In this document: positions 8,015 to 15,481 of the stretch, piece by piece
How the letters are laid out: every line of letters begins with the position of its first letter
Numbering within the stretch: the first letter of the stretch is position 1
NCBI GenBank assembly: GCA_934130975.1
Contig: CAKOYU010000006.1
Coordinates: forward strand, 19,461-83,460
Direction: 5' to 3'
Source of the DNA: an uncultured Clostridia bacterium
GTDB taxonomy: Bacteria > Bacillota > Clostridia > TANB77 > CAG-508
Length of the DNA: 64,000 nt
Program-made: the position numbers and the translations under genes
The notes under the pieces: generated by a model
What the model saw: the letters and a program-made list of their open reading frames with translations, nothing else
The model's database searches: none
Told to the model about the DNA's origin: nothing

Positions 8015-8434
8015 ATGATGATGATACCAAGAAGAAATGGAAATGGATTAGATTTTTGGGATGAGGTTTTTCCTGATGCATTTTTCACAGAGAAAGAAAG
8101 TAAATTAATGAAAACCGATTTAAAAGAAAAAGACGGAAAATACTTTTTAGAGATTGATATACCAGGATATGACAAAGAAGATATAAAAATAGAATTACAT
8201 GAAGGTTATTTGACGGTATCGGCAGAAAAGAATGAAGAAAAAGAAGATAAACATGCTAAATACTTAAAGAGAGAAAGATTTTCTGGAATGTGTTCAAGAA
8301 GCTACTATGTTGGAGAGAATGTAAATGAAGAAGACATAAAAGCAAACTTTAAAAATGGTATTCTAACAATAGAATTTCCAAAGGAACCAGAAAAGAGAAT
8401 TGAAGAGAAAAAATATATCCCAATTGGAGAATAA
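8015..8434 (+). CDS. Hsp20/alpha-crystallin small heat-shock protein
   Basis: The 139-residue protein carries an alpha-crystallin domain from about residue 30 to 125, with the family pattern FLEIDIPGYDKEDIKIELHE near the start of the domain and NGILTIEFPK near its end (the hydrophobic beta-9 strand). It acts as an ATP-independent holdase for unfolding proteins. The start ATG at 8015 follows AAGGAGGTAATGT. An alternative in-frame ATG lies one codon later. The CIRCE operator at the promoter predicts HrcA repression and heat induction. A compact terminator follows the stop. Confidence 0.95.
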   Translation: MMMIPRRNGNGLDFWDEVFPDAFFTEKESKLMKTDLKEKDGKYFLEIDIPGYDKEDIKIELHEGYLTVSAEKNEEKEDKHAKYLKRERFSGMCSRSYYVGENVNEEDIKANFKNGILTIEFPKEPEKRIEEKKYIPIGE

Positions 8435-8456
8435 AAAGCCAGAAGTGGCTTTTTTA
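8434..8456 (+). terminator. Terminator after the Hsp20 gene
   Basis: AAGCCA/TGGCTT stem with a 4-nt loop and a run of T residues, directly after the stop codon. Confidence 0.9.
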
Positions 8457-8494
8457 TATTATACAGAATATTTACAAAGTTTATTATTTTTTCC

Positions 8495-8523
8495 TTGACA
8501 GATATTAAGTTAGAATGTATAAT
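8495..8523 (+). promoter_or_regulatory. Consensus promoter of the tandem-repeat coiled-coil gene
   Basis: TTGACA (8495-8500), 17-nt spacer, TATAAT (8518-8523). The predicted transcript has an untranslated leader of about 110 nt before the start at 8638. Confidence 0.85.
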
Positions 8524-8637
8524 CTAGTCATAATATTTTTGAGGTACTTTTGTACGATTTATATCAATATGAGTTTTTTATTCATAATATAAAATTTTTA
8601 AAATCTAAATGTTAAATCAAATTAAAGGAGGAATTCT

Positions 8638-8967
8638 ATGAACAATGATGAAATAGTAGTACCAATTTTGCGTGCAATAAATGACTTAAGAGAAGAGGTT
8701 AGAGATAATAAACGAGAAATACGAGAGATGAGAGAAGAAAACAACAAGCGTTGGGATGAAAATGATAAGCGTTGGGAAGAAAACAACAAGCGCTGGGATG
8801 AAAACGATAAGCGTTGGGAAGAAAACAATATACGATGGGAAAAATATGAAAAAGACAGAGAAAGAGATCATAAAGAAATAATTGACTTACTTATCAGGTA
8901 TGATGCTGCAGTATCAAAAAAACTTGGAGATCCTAATGCAAATAAGATGCTAAAATTATTGAAATAA
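8638..8967 (+). CDS. Small charged coiled-coil protein with RWxENxK heptad repeats
   Basis: I do not recognise a named family. The 109-residue protein is very rich in Glu, Asn, Lys and Arg. Residues about 37-70 are five near-perfect seven-residue repeats of the form [K/I]RW[D/E]EN[D/N], so a Trp recurs every seven positions, which predicts a long helix or coiled coil. The flanks are also helical. The C-terminal tail is KKLGDPNANKMLKLLK. There is no signal peptide or membrane helix. It has a perfect ribosome binding site (AAAGGAGG) and a consensus promoter, so it is probably well expressed. Possible roles include a scaffold or a DNA- or cell-wall-associated helper; none can be supported from sequence. 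Confidence 0.75.
   Translation: MNNDEIVVPILRAINDLREEVRDNKREIREMREENNKRWDENDKRWEENNKRWDENDKRWEENNIRWEKYEKDRERDHKEIIDLLIRYDAAVSKKLGDPNANKMLKLLK
8746..8829 (+). repeat. Two tandem 42-nt coding repeats
   Basis: Units 8746-8787 and 8788-8829 differ at only four third-codon positions by my count. Each encodes 14 residues, two RWxENxx heptads. A degenerate half unit follows at 8830. Confidence 0.85.
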
Positions 8968-9024
8968 TAAGATTTTTGTATAAAAGTACATCAAAAAATA
9001 TATAAAATAAAGGAGATTAATAAA

Positions 9025-9702
9025 ATGGGAAAATTATTTGTAATAGATGGAACAGATGGAAGTGGAAAGCAAACACAATTTGAAAAGTTAGAAAAAAGAT
9101 TGACTAAAGATGGAATTGATTATAAAACAGTGAGCTTTCCAAATTATGATTCACCAAGTTCATCATTAGTAAAGATGTATTTATCAGGTGAATTTGGAAA
9201 GAATGCTAAAGATGTAAGTCCATATATAGCTTCAACTTTTTATGCTGCAGATAGATATGCTACATTTAAACTAGGATATAAAGAATATTATGATAATGGA
9301 GGTATAATATTAGCAGATAGATATACTACGGCTAATATGGTACATCAAGCAGGAAAAATATATGACAAAGAAGAAAGAAAAAAATTTTTAGATTGGCTTT
9401 GGGATTTTGAATTTGATTTATATGGATTGCCAATACCAACAGAAGTATTTTTCTTGAATATGCCAGTAGAAAAATCTTTAGAATTAATAGAAAATAGAGA
9501 AAATAAATTTAGTCATACAACCAAAAAGGATATACATGAAAGTGACAAAAACCATTTAACAGATGCATATAATGCTGCATGTGATGTTGCAAAAGAATAT
9601 AATTGGCATGAAATACATTGTGTTAAGGATAAGAAGTTACGTTCAATTGAGGATATACATGAAGAAATATATAAACAAATAAGAAAACACATACAATTTT
9701 AA
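9025..9702 (+). CDS. tmk: Thymidylate (dTMP) kinase
   Basis: The 225-residue P-loop kinase has the nucleotide-binding motif DGTDGSGKQTQ at residues 9-19 and the DRYTTANMVHQ thymidine-binding segment, both typical of dTMP kinases. It phosphorylates dTMP to dTDP for DNA synthesis. The start ATG at 9025 follows AAAGGAGATTAATAAA. No holB or other replication gene follows, unlike the common tmk-holB arrangement; an OLE RNA gene lies downstream instead. The protein is slightly longer than the usual 205-215 residues. Confidence 0.9.
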   Translation: MGKLFVIDGTDGSGKQTQFEKLEKRLTKDGIDYKTVSFPNYDSPSSSLVKMYLSGEFGKNAKDVSPYIASTFYAADRYATFKLGYKEYYDNGGIILADRYTTANMVHQAGKIYDKEERKKFLDWLWDFEFDLYGLPIPTEVFFLNMPVEKSLELIENRENKFSHTTKKDIHESDKNHLTDAYNAACDVAKEYNWHEIHCVKDKKLRSIEDIHEEIYKQIRKHIQF

Positions 9703-9784
9703 AAAATAACATGAAAAATGAAAGAAATCATTAAATTTCAAGCTAAATTAAGCTATATTAGCCTATAGAAACCTGAAATTAATC

Positions 9785-9812
9785 TTGATAAATTGGATAA
9801 ATTTGGTATAAT
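9785..9812 (+). promoter_or_regulatory. Promoter of the OLE RNA / oapA unit
   Basis: TTGATA (9785-9790), 16-nt spacer, TATAAT (9807-9812). Transcription would begin around 9819, where the closing helix of the RNA starts. Confidence 0.75.
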
Positions 9813-9818
9813 AATAAC

Positions 9819-10341
9819 GATGGTGCATTATTCTAGTCGTACTATTTATTGCGAGGGTGGGGCTAAAAATCCACTAAAGGGCATACCGATGAAGCATCTT
9901 ATTTGTGCGCGAAATGCCAGTTTTGTGTGTGAGTAGGATGAAAGAAACCAGGGTATGGTATAATGGCATATACAGGATTCCCTTGTTTCGTTGAGGCTTA
10001 AATTGCATTTTTAAGTGAAACCTATGGTGAGTGCCAAGACACAAAATACATAGAGTAGCCTGTCTTGAGTGAATGTATTGGGATTAAGTTTAACTATGAA
10101 ATTGCATTTGCAAAAAAGACTAGCAATAAGTAATAGTATGTCAAGGAAAACTTCTAGAATGTTTGCTTTCATAAAAGCATAGAAATCTGAGGATTAAGGT
10201 ACGGACTTAAGTGGCGATCTAGTGCCTAATGAAATATGTAGGTGTTCTTTTTAAATGGAAACAGCTATATAGTAATATATAGTAAAGAATAGAGAAATTC
10301 AACTAGACCTAAACCGTAAAATTTACTTAGATTTTACCATC
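9819..10341 (+). ncRNA. OLE: OLE RNA (ornate large structured RNA), about 520 nt
   Basis: A 700-bp gap without an open frame holds a promoter and then a dense, more GC-rich stretch. Its two ends pair: GATGGT (9819-9824) with ACCATC (10336-10341), a closing helix. Directly downstream lies a gene for a small membrane protein that matches OapA, the OLE-associated protein whose gene usually follows OLE. OLE RNAs are about 600 nt, occur in Clostridia and extremophilic Bacilli, bind OapA at the membrane, and are linked to cold, alcohol and Mg2+ stress tolerance. What I see directly is the promoter, closing stem, size and neighbour. The OLE call rests mainly on OapA and position; I could not align it to the family model. 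A group II intron or ROOL RNA fits the neighbour less well. Confidence 0.82.
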
Positions 10342-10359
10342 TTGTAAAAAATAAAATGT

Positions 10360-10385
10360 GCGAGATTTTATTAATAAATTCTCGC
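10360..10385 (+). promoter_or_regulatory. Hairpin between the OLE RNA and oapA
   Basis: GCGAG (10360-10364) pairs with CTCGC (10381-10385), with an A-T pair extending it inward, around an A/T-only loop, followed by TTTATT. It could be a partial terminator setting the OLE-to-oapA expression ratio, or a processing barrier. Confidence 0.55.
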
Positions 10386-10417
10386 TTTATTAGTATAAAA
10401 GGAGAAGAAAATATACA

Positions 10418-10948
10418 ATGAAAAAAGACAAAGAAAAAGAACACTCGAAAGTAAAATGGTTTATAGAGATATTTATAACTACATTTATATTATCGATGGC
10501 GTTTTCATACATATCAAATAATGGAGTAACACATTTAAATATACTATCATCAGTAATAATACTAATAGTAGTAATTGCAATAGGTATATTATTTGATATA
10601 GTTGGCGTTGCAGTAACTGTTGCTAAAGAGCATGAATTTCATGCAAAGGCAACTAAAAAAGTTGCGGGAGCAAAAACATCTATAAAATTAATAAAAAATG
10701 CAGCCAAAGTAGCTAATATATGTGCGGATGTTATAGGGGATATTTGTGGTGTATTAAGTGGTGCAATTAGTGCTTTAATAGCTGCAAAAATTTCAGAAAA
10801 AGTAGGAGTAAATTTACAATTTGTAATAAGTGCAGGCGTTGCTGCAATAACTGTCGGAGGAAAAGCGATAGGAAAAGAAATTGCAAATAATAATTCAACA
10901 CAGATAGTTCATTTCGTAGGAATTATATTAAATAAAATATATAAATAA
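10418..10948 (+). CDS. oapA: OLE-associated membrane protein OapA
   Basis: The 176-residue basic membrane protein has a Lys-rich N-terminus, a helix near 15-33, a long hydrophobic segment near 40-70, a conserved central basic stretch AGAKTSIKLIKNAAK (about 87-101), then ICADVIGDICGVLSGA and further hydrophobic segments to the end. This central motif and the helix layout match OapA, the protein that binds OLE RNA and anchors it to the membrane. The gene follows the RNA in the same orientation. The GGAG at 10401 is 13 nt from the ATG, which is long, and no better in-frame start exists. The recognition is from memory of the family, so it is strong but not certain. Confidence 0.82.
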   Translation: MKKDKEKEHSKVKWFIEIFITTFILSMAFSYISNNGVTHLNILSSVIILIVVIAIGILFDIVGVAVTVAKEHEFHAKATKKVAGAKTSIKLIKNAAKVANICADVIGDICGVLSGAISALIAAKISEKVGVNLQFVISAGVAAITVGGKAIGKEIANNNSTQIVHFVGIILNKIYK

Positions 10949-10953
10949 AATAG

Positions 10954-10990
10954 AACAGCTAAACAATTTTAATGTTTAGCTGTTAATAAA
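10954..10990 (-). terminator. Convergent terminator between oapA and ruvA
   Basis: A perfect 12-bp stem (10954-10965 with 10973-10984) with a 7-nt loop. The 3' side on the minus strand is followed by a T-rich run. The stem overlaps the last codons and stop of ruvA, so it probably serves ruvA and may also stop oapA transcripts. Confidence 0.75.
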
Positions 10991-11583
10991 ATTAAGCCTT
11001 TTTTAATTAAGTCTTCAACACTAAGATTTTTAACATCTAAATGTTTGAAGGCTTTTTCTATGTCTTTACGTGTATAACCAAGAACCATAAGTCCAGAAGT
11101 TGCTTCTTGAATGTTTTCTGAAATTTTTATAGAATTTAATTTTTGATTTTCTAGTTTTTCTTCATCTAATTCAGATTGTTCGGCTTTTAATTTATCTTTT
11201 AATTCTAAAATAATTCTTTGAGCAGATTTGGGACCAATTCCAGGAACTTGAGTAAGTAGTTTTACATTGTTGGAAATAACTGCAATAGCAAATTCAGATG
11301 GTTCGATACAAGAAATCATTACTAATGCACTTTTGGCACCAACTCCGCTAACACTAATAAGCAATTCGAACATTCTAAGTTCTTCTTGAGTTTTGAATCC
11401 ATATATACTAATATCATCTTCTCTAACTCTGTAATATGTATGGACTTTAATAATTTTACCAATTTCACCAAGCGAATTTATAGCATTTTCAGACATAAAT
11501 ATTTTATATCCAAGTCCTCCAACGTCGATAACTATATAATTTTTATTTTTCATTTCTAATGAACCTTTTATATATGCTAACAT
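10969..11583 (-). CDS. ruvA: Holliday junction branch-migration protein RuvA
   Basis: The 204-residue protein begins MLAYIKGSLEMKNKNYIVI, the N-terminal OB-fold of RuvA. It continues through the helix-hairpin-helix pair LISVSGVGAKSALVMI and LTQVPGIGPKSAQRIILELK, and ends with the small domain III that contacts RuvB. RuvA binds the four-way junction and loads RuvB. I chose ATG at 11583, 8 nt after GAAAGGA; an upstream ATG at 11592 overlaps that ribosome binding site. RuvB is usually next to ruvA but is not in this window. The promoter is divergent from that of rarA, another recombination gene. Confidence 0.95.
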   Translation of the reverse strand: MLAYIKGSLEMKNKNYIVIDVGGLGYKIFMSENAINSLGEIGKIIKVHTYYRVREDDISIYGFKTQEELRMFELLISVSGVGAKSALVMISCIEPSEFAIAVISNNVKLLTQVPGIGPKSAQRIILELKDKLKAEQSELDEEKLENQKLNSIKISENIQEATSGLMVLGYTRKDIEKAFKHLDVKNLSVEDLIKKGLILLTAKH

Positions 11584-11607
11584 TTTAATCATCCTTTCAC
11601 TTTTGAT

Positions 11608-11636
11608 ATTATAAATATAAAAAAAATAAATGTCAA
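11608..11636 (-). promoter_or_regulatory. Promoter of ruvA
   Basis: On the minus strand TTGACA (complement of 11631-11636), 17-nt spacer, TATAAT (complement of 11608-11613). Both hexamers match the consensus. Confidence 0.85.
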
Positions 11637-11657
11637 TGTTCCGATTAGTAATGTATG

Positions 11658-11686
11658 TTGACATTTTTTCAAACACGTTTTATAAT
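11658..11686 (+). promoter_or_regulatory. Promoter of rarA
   Basis: TTGACA (11658-11663), 17-nt spacer, TATAAT (11681-11686). It is back-to-back with the ruvA promoter, the two -35 boxes being 21 nt apart. Confidence 0.85.
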
Positions 11687-11707
11687 CAAACAGAAAGGAA
11701 GGGAAAG

Positions 11708-12955
11708 ATGAGTAATACAGAACCATTAGCATATAGAATGAGGCCTAAGACTTTAGAAGAGTATGAAGGACAAGAACATGTAATAGGACCAGGAAAATTA
11801 TTATATAGAACAATAAAAGCAGATAGATTATCAAGTATAATTTTATTTGGACCTCCAGGATGTGGAAAGACATCTCTTGCCAAGGTAATAAGTGAAACAA
11901 CAAAATATAAGTTTTATAAAATAAATGCGGTAACTGCAGGAGTATCAGACATAAAAAGAATTGTAGAGGAGACTCAAAATTTTATGATGAATCCAGCAGG
12001 AAAAAGCATTTTATTTATTGATGAGATTCATAGATTTAATAAATTACAGCAAGATGCATTGTTGCCATTTGTAGAAAATGGAACAATAATATTAATAGGG
12101 GCAACTACAGAAAATCCATATTTTGAAGTGAATAAGGCTTTAATATCTAGATCAATGGTAATAAAACTTGAACCATTAACAGAAAAAAATATATATAATA
12201 TTTTGAAAAGAGCTTTAACAAGTAAAGAAGGGCTTGGAGAATATAGTGTAAAAATAGAAGATAGTACTTTAAGAAAGATAGCAGATATAGCTAATGGAGA
12301 TGTACGAACAGCTCTAAACGGATTAGAAATAGCAGTACTAACAACTAATATGGAATCAGATGGATATATTCATATTACAGATGAAGTAATAAAAAATAGT
12401 ATTCAAAATAGGAAAGCTATATTTGATAAAAATGGTGATACACACTATGATAATATAAGTGCATTTATAAAATCAATGAGAGGATCAGATCCAGATGCAG
12501 TATTACTTTATTTAGCAAGGGCACTAAATGGAGGAGAAGATCCGGTATTTTTAGCAAGAAGAATTGTAATATGTGCTTCAGAAGATGTAGGTTTAGCAGA
12601 TCCACAAGCGCTTGTAATTGCAACATCTGCAATGCAGGCAGTACATATGGTTGGAATGCCAGAAGCAAGAATTATTTTAGCAGAAGCGGCAGTATATGTA
12701 GCAAATTGTAAGAAATCTAATGCAACTTATTTAGGAATAAATAAAGCACTAGAAGATGTTAAAAGTCAGGATACTGGAGAAATACCAATGCATATAAGAA
12801 ATGCTCCAATAGAAAAAATGAGAGAGCTCGGTTACAACGAAGGGTATAAGTATCCACATGATTATCCAGGACATTGGGTAGAACAGCAATATTTGCCAGA
12901 TAAAATGTTAGGAACAAAATACTTTATAAAAGATGAAAATATTAATTTACAATAG
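11708..12955 (+). CDS. rarA: Replication-associated recombination protein RarA (MgsA), AAA+ ATPase
   Basis: The 415-residue protein has LAYRMRPKTLEEYEGQEH at its N-terminus, Walker A GPPGCGKTS near residue 48, Walker B LFIDEIHR near 103, then the clamp-loader-like sensor segments (GATTENP) and the C-terminal MgsA tetramerisation domain with MVGMPEARIILAEA and YNEGYKYPHDYPGHW. RarA acts at stalled replication forks with SSB. I chose ATG at 11708 after GGAAGGGAAAG; the frame stays open upstream to 11630 but that would include the promoter. It is divergent from ruvA, grouping two fork and junction factors. Confidence 0.95.
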   Translation: MSNTEPLAYRMRPKTLEEYEGQEHVIGPGKLLYRTIKADRLSSIILFGPPGCGKTSLAKVISETTKYKFYKINAVTAGVSDIKRIVEETQNFMMNPAGKSILFIDEIHRFNKLQQDALLPFVENGTIILIGATTENPYFEVNKALISRSMVIKLEPLTEKNIYNILKRALTSKEGLGEYSVKIEDSTLRKIADIANGDVRTALNGLEIAVLTTNMESDGYIHITDEVIKNSIQNRKAIFDKNGDTHYDNISAFIKSMRGSDPDAVLLYLARALNGGEDPVFLARRIVICASEDVGLADPQALVIATSAMQAVHMVGMPEARIILAEAAVYVANCKKSNATYLGINKALEDVKSQDTGEIPMHIRNAPIEKMRELGYNEGYKYPHDYPGHWVEQQYLPDKMLGTKYFIKDENINLQ

Positions 12956-13014
12956 AATGTTTTTATGTTAAAATTTAAATGTAAGGATTTAAGAAATGTA
13001 CAAGGAGATAAAAT

Positions 13015-13918
13015 ATGAAATCTAAAAGAGACATAGAAAAAAGAGAAGATAGAATAACTTATTTAGCAAATAAAAAAATTGATAGAATTGAGCAAAAAAG
13101 AGGAAGCAAATTAGAGGAAAAAGAAATTATTGATGTTTTTGATGATGCTGAAAAGTATGTGAAAGCCAAAGATAAGGCAAAAAGACAAAAACAAAAGCAG
13201 AGAAGAAAATTGAGAAACAAAATAATTGCAATTTTAGGAGCTCTTGGTATAACTATTGGAGGGGGACATGCATTATTAACTAGTGGAGAAACTCAAGATG
13301 CAAATATAAAAGTAGAAGAAAACAATACAAAAGATGACTCTAATTCAAAATTTAGAGATGAAATGAAAGTAAATGAAGCTGAAGAATATGAGACTGAAGA
13401 ATATGCAATAAATTCAATGTTAATAGATGAAATATTAGAAAGTTATAATTCTAAATTGAATGATGAAAATAAAATTGATAAGACAGATTTACGGAATAAT
13501 ATTGCAAAGTGAAATGGGAGAAGGAAATATTATAGGAAATGTCTCTAATAATGGAGAAGTAACATATCGAGAAAATGTAAAAGCTGCAGATGAAGGAAAA
13601 ATGAGCGAAAATGATTATTGGGTACCAGCAGGGGCAATAGAGAGAATATATGTACTGGTTGACAAAAAATCTAAAAATACAGTTGCTGGTATTGGAGATA
13701 TTGAAGACTCTGCAAGCAAGTATACAGAAGTTACGGCAGAAAGAGTTTTTATTAAAGATAATGGAGTTAATGTAGAATATATAATGAATGCTGATAATTA
13801 TATAAGTCTTGATGAAGTTAGTGAGAAAAATTTGCAAACAGTTTATAATAGTTTTGAACAATATTATTTAGATAGAATTGGAGAAAAACAAACTGAAGAT
13901 CAAAGTACATCTAGATAA
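13015..13918 (+). pseudogene. Membrane-anchored protein gene split by a +1 frameshift
   Basis: Two overlapping frames read as one protein. The first (13015-13512) encodes a basic, Lys/Arg-rich N-terminus, one membrane helix (IIAILGALGITIGGG, about 70-85) and an acidic linker, then stops soon after NKIDKTDLRNN. The second (frame +1) continues without a natural start from about 13490 as GIILQSEMGEGNIIGNVSNN to 13918. Joined, they give about 300 residues with a single N-terminal anchor and an external C-terminal domain. I recognise no family. A good ribosome binding site (AAGGAGATAAAAT) precedes the first frame only. No classic slippery heptamer is seen at the join, so decay or a base-call error is likelier than programmed frameshifting. 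Confidence 0.65.
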
Positions 13919-13952
13919 CAAATCGGATAAATTATAGAAAAATGGTAAAAAT

Positions 13953-13986
13953 AAAACTGGTAGTTAGAGAATACCAGTTTTATTTT
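13953..13986 (+). terminator. Terminator after the split membrane protein gene
   Basis: A 10-bp stem AAAACTGGTA/TACCAGTTTT (13953-13962, 13972-13981) followed by ATTTTG. Confidence 0.85.
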
Positions 13987-14005
13987 GTGTTTGGAGAATT
14001 ATACC

Positions 14006-14356
14006 ATGATTGTAAAAAAAATAATATTAGGAATTATTGCAGGAATTATATGTGGATTATTTGGTACAGGAGGAGGATTAATACTTGTGCCAGCATTTAT
14101 ATATATGTTGAAATTAGATCCTAAAAAATCAAGAGGGACATCATTAAGTTGTATGTTGGTAATGGTTATAGTTAGTAGCATATTGTATTCTAAAAATAAG
14201 TACATAGATTGGAAGTCGGGAATCTTATGTGCGATAGGAGGAATTATAGGAGGATACTTTGGTGCAAAAATATTAAAAAATATTCCAGATTATATATTAA
14301 AAATTATATTTGTAATATTTTTGATATATTATTCCATAAAAATATTATTTTTCTAG
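14006..14356 (+). CDS. Half-size TauE/SafE-family membrane protein, N-terminal-like half
   Basis: The 116-residue protein has about four membrane helices and the family signature GLFGTGGGLILVPAF near residues 15-30, the start of a TauE/SafE (sulfite or organosulfur anion exporter) repeat. Full TauE/SafE proteins have two such repeats in about 250 residues; here each half is a separate gene. I chose ATG at 14006 with GGAG nine bases upstream rather than the earlier TTG at 13985. The partner half starts 12 nt after this stop. Transported ion unknown. Confidence 0.8.
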   Translation: MIVKKIILGIIAGIICGLFGTGGGLILVPAFIYMLKLDPKKSRGTSLSCMLVMVIVSSILYSKNKYIDWKSGILCAIGGIIGGYFGAKILKNIPDYILKIIFVIFLIYYSIKILFF

Positions 14357-14368
14357 AAGGAGGAATAT

Positions 14369-14758
14369 ATGATGCCTATATTAATAGGGATGTTTTCGGG
14401 AATATTTAGTGGAATAGGAATGGGCGGTGGAACAATATTAATATTCTTATTAACGACATTTTTAAATATTGAACAACATTTAGCTCAATCAACGAACTTA
14501 ATATATTTTATACCAACAGCCATTACTGCAATTTTTGTTAATTATAAAAATAAAAATATTGATCTGAATTTGGCTATTTTTACATCTATAGGAGGAATTA
14601 TTGGGGCAATAATAGGGGCAATAATTTCTATTAATACAGATGTATTAAAATTAAAGAAAATGTTTGGCGTTTTTTTGGCAATAATTGCTATGCATGAAAT
14701 ATATACCTTATTAAAAGAGTATAAACACTATAAAAAAAGAGATAATAAAAATAGTTAA
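14369..14758 (+). CDS. Half-size TauE/SafE-family membrane protein, C-terminal-like half
   Basis: The 129-residue protein has about four helices and its own glycine-rich signature, GIFSGIGMGGGTILIFLLTT, matching the second TauE/SafE repeat. The tail is basic (KEYKHYKKRDNKNS). AAGGAGG precedes the ATG at 14369. With the gene just upstream it probably forms a heterodimeric transporter equal to one full-length protein. The spacing and separate ribosome binding sites argue that the split is real rather than a sequencing error. Confidence 0.8.
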   Translation: MMPILIGMFSGIFSGIGMGGGTILIFLLTTFLNIEQHLAQSTNLIYFIPTAITAIFVNYKNKNIDLNLAIFTSIGGIIGAIIGAIISINTDVLKLKKMFGVFLAIIAMHEIYTLLKEYKHYKKRDNKNS

Positions 14759-14784
14759 ATTAATTATGAAAGTGAGGAAAAAAT

Positions 14785-14922
14785 ATGAAATTTGTAAAAG
14801 GAATGATGATAGGTGGATTAATTACAACAGGTGTTATTATGATGTGGAATGAAAATGAGATGTCAACAAAGAAAATAACAAAAAAAGGAAAGAAGTTAGC
14901 TAAGAAAATGGGAATAATGTAA
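14785..14922 (+). CDS. 45-residue small protein with one hydrophobic helix and basic tail
   Basis: ATG at 14785 follows GTGAGGAAAAAAT; the frame runs 46 codons to TAA at 14920. It reads MKFVKGMMIGGLITTGVIMM at the N-terminus (a glycine-containing membrane helix) and ends with a Lys-rich tail (KKITKKGKKLAKKMGIM). The layout resembles small YtxH-like membrane proteins, without clear homology. It lies 26 nt after the TauE/SafE pair and immediately before a strong terminator, so it is likely the last gene of that operon. Confidence 0.65.
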   Translation: MKFVKGMMIGGLITTGVIMMWNENEMSTKKITKKGKKLAKKMGIM

Positions 14923-14963
14923 AAAAGTTGTCAAAAGGAATTAACCTTTTTGACAACTTTTTT
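14922..14963. terminator. Bidirectional terminator
   Basis: Long stem (AAAAGTTGTCAAAAGG side at 14922-14937, pairing with 14945-14963) flanked by A and T runs, placed exactly between the converging genes ending at 14922 and 14965. Confidence 0.9.
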
Positions 14964-14964
14964 G

Positions 14965-15408
14965 TTAATCGTTAGAACAATCGCATTTGTCGCATGGTTT
15001 ATCACAAGGGTGAAAATCATCACAATCTAGTTTTATTCCTTTTAGACATTTTCCTTCATGATGACATTTAGCGCAAACTTTTATGTGTTTAACATTATCT
15101 TTCCATATTTGGATAGCATATTTTTTTCCTGGACAAAGTGGACCGAAAACAAATTCGCCTTCATCATCAGTAAAAGTATGAGATACAGGTTTTAATTCTT
15201 TTTTTCCAAATTTGAAATCAACTTCTACTAATTTTACAACAGCGTCTCTTACAGGTTCTTTAAAGCAATCTCTTACTACTCCGTAAATAACGTCTCTATG
15301 ATCATTTGCTAAAACTATATCTAAATCAAATTGTTTGCCATCTGCAATGAATCCATCAATATCTACAAAAGGATGCATTGGTTCAGGTTTATTTTCAGTA
15401 ATTTCCAT
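14965..15408 (-). CDS. Carboxypeptidase-regulatory-like (beta-sandwich) protein with Cys-rich tail
   Basis: The 147-residue protein has a central segment typical of carboxypeptidase-regulatory or transthyretin-like sandwiches: IYGVVRDCFKEPVRDAVVKL, then TFTDDEGEFVFGPLCPGKKY. The C-terminus has many Cys, His and Asp residues (CAKCHHEGKC, then CDKPCDKCDC), which could bind metal or cross-link. There is no signal peptide. Proteins of this kind in spore formers are sometimes surface or spore-coat associated; that is a guess. A ribosome binding site (GGAAG) precedes ATG at 15408. It is a single-gene minus-strand unit with a shared terminator. Confidence 0.7.
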   Translation of the reverse strand: MEITENKPEPMHPFVDIDGFIADGKQFDLDIVLANDHRDVIYGVVRDCFKEPVRDAVVKLVEVDFKFGKKELKPVSHTFTDDEGEFVFGPLCPGKKYAIQIWKDNVKHIKVCAKCHHEGKCLKGIKLDCDDFHPCDKPCDKCDCSND

Positions 15409-15481
15409 ATTAAAACTTCCTTTCTTATCGGCTTAAGCCAAGATTAATATATAATATGAAAAAAAACTTTATTTGCTACAT

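Noticed and set aside
9819..10341. A group II intron, ROOL RNA, RNase P or tmRNA instead of OLE
   Set aside because: There is no intron-encoded protein or terminal domain V signature that I can see, no tmRNA tag frame, and the OapA-like gene downstream fits OLE specifically.
13480..13512. Programmed ribosomal frameshift in the split membrane gene
   Set aside because: There is no slippery heptamer and no stimulatory stem that I can see at the join; mutation or a base-call error is simpler.
13451..13861. A 136-codon minus-strand frame over the frameshifted gene
   Set aside because: It is Phe/Ile/Tyr-rich, as antisense of AT-rich coding DNA, and has no start signal. The plus-strand reading explains the region better.
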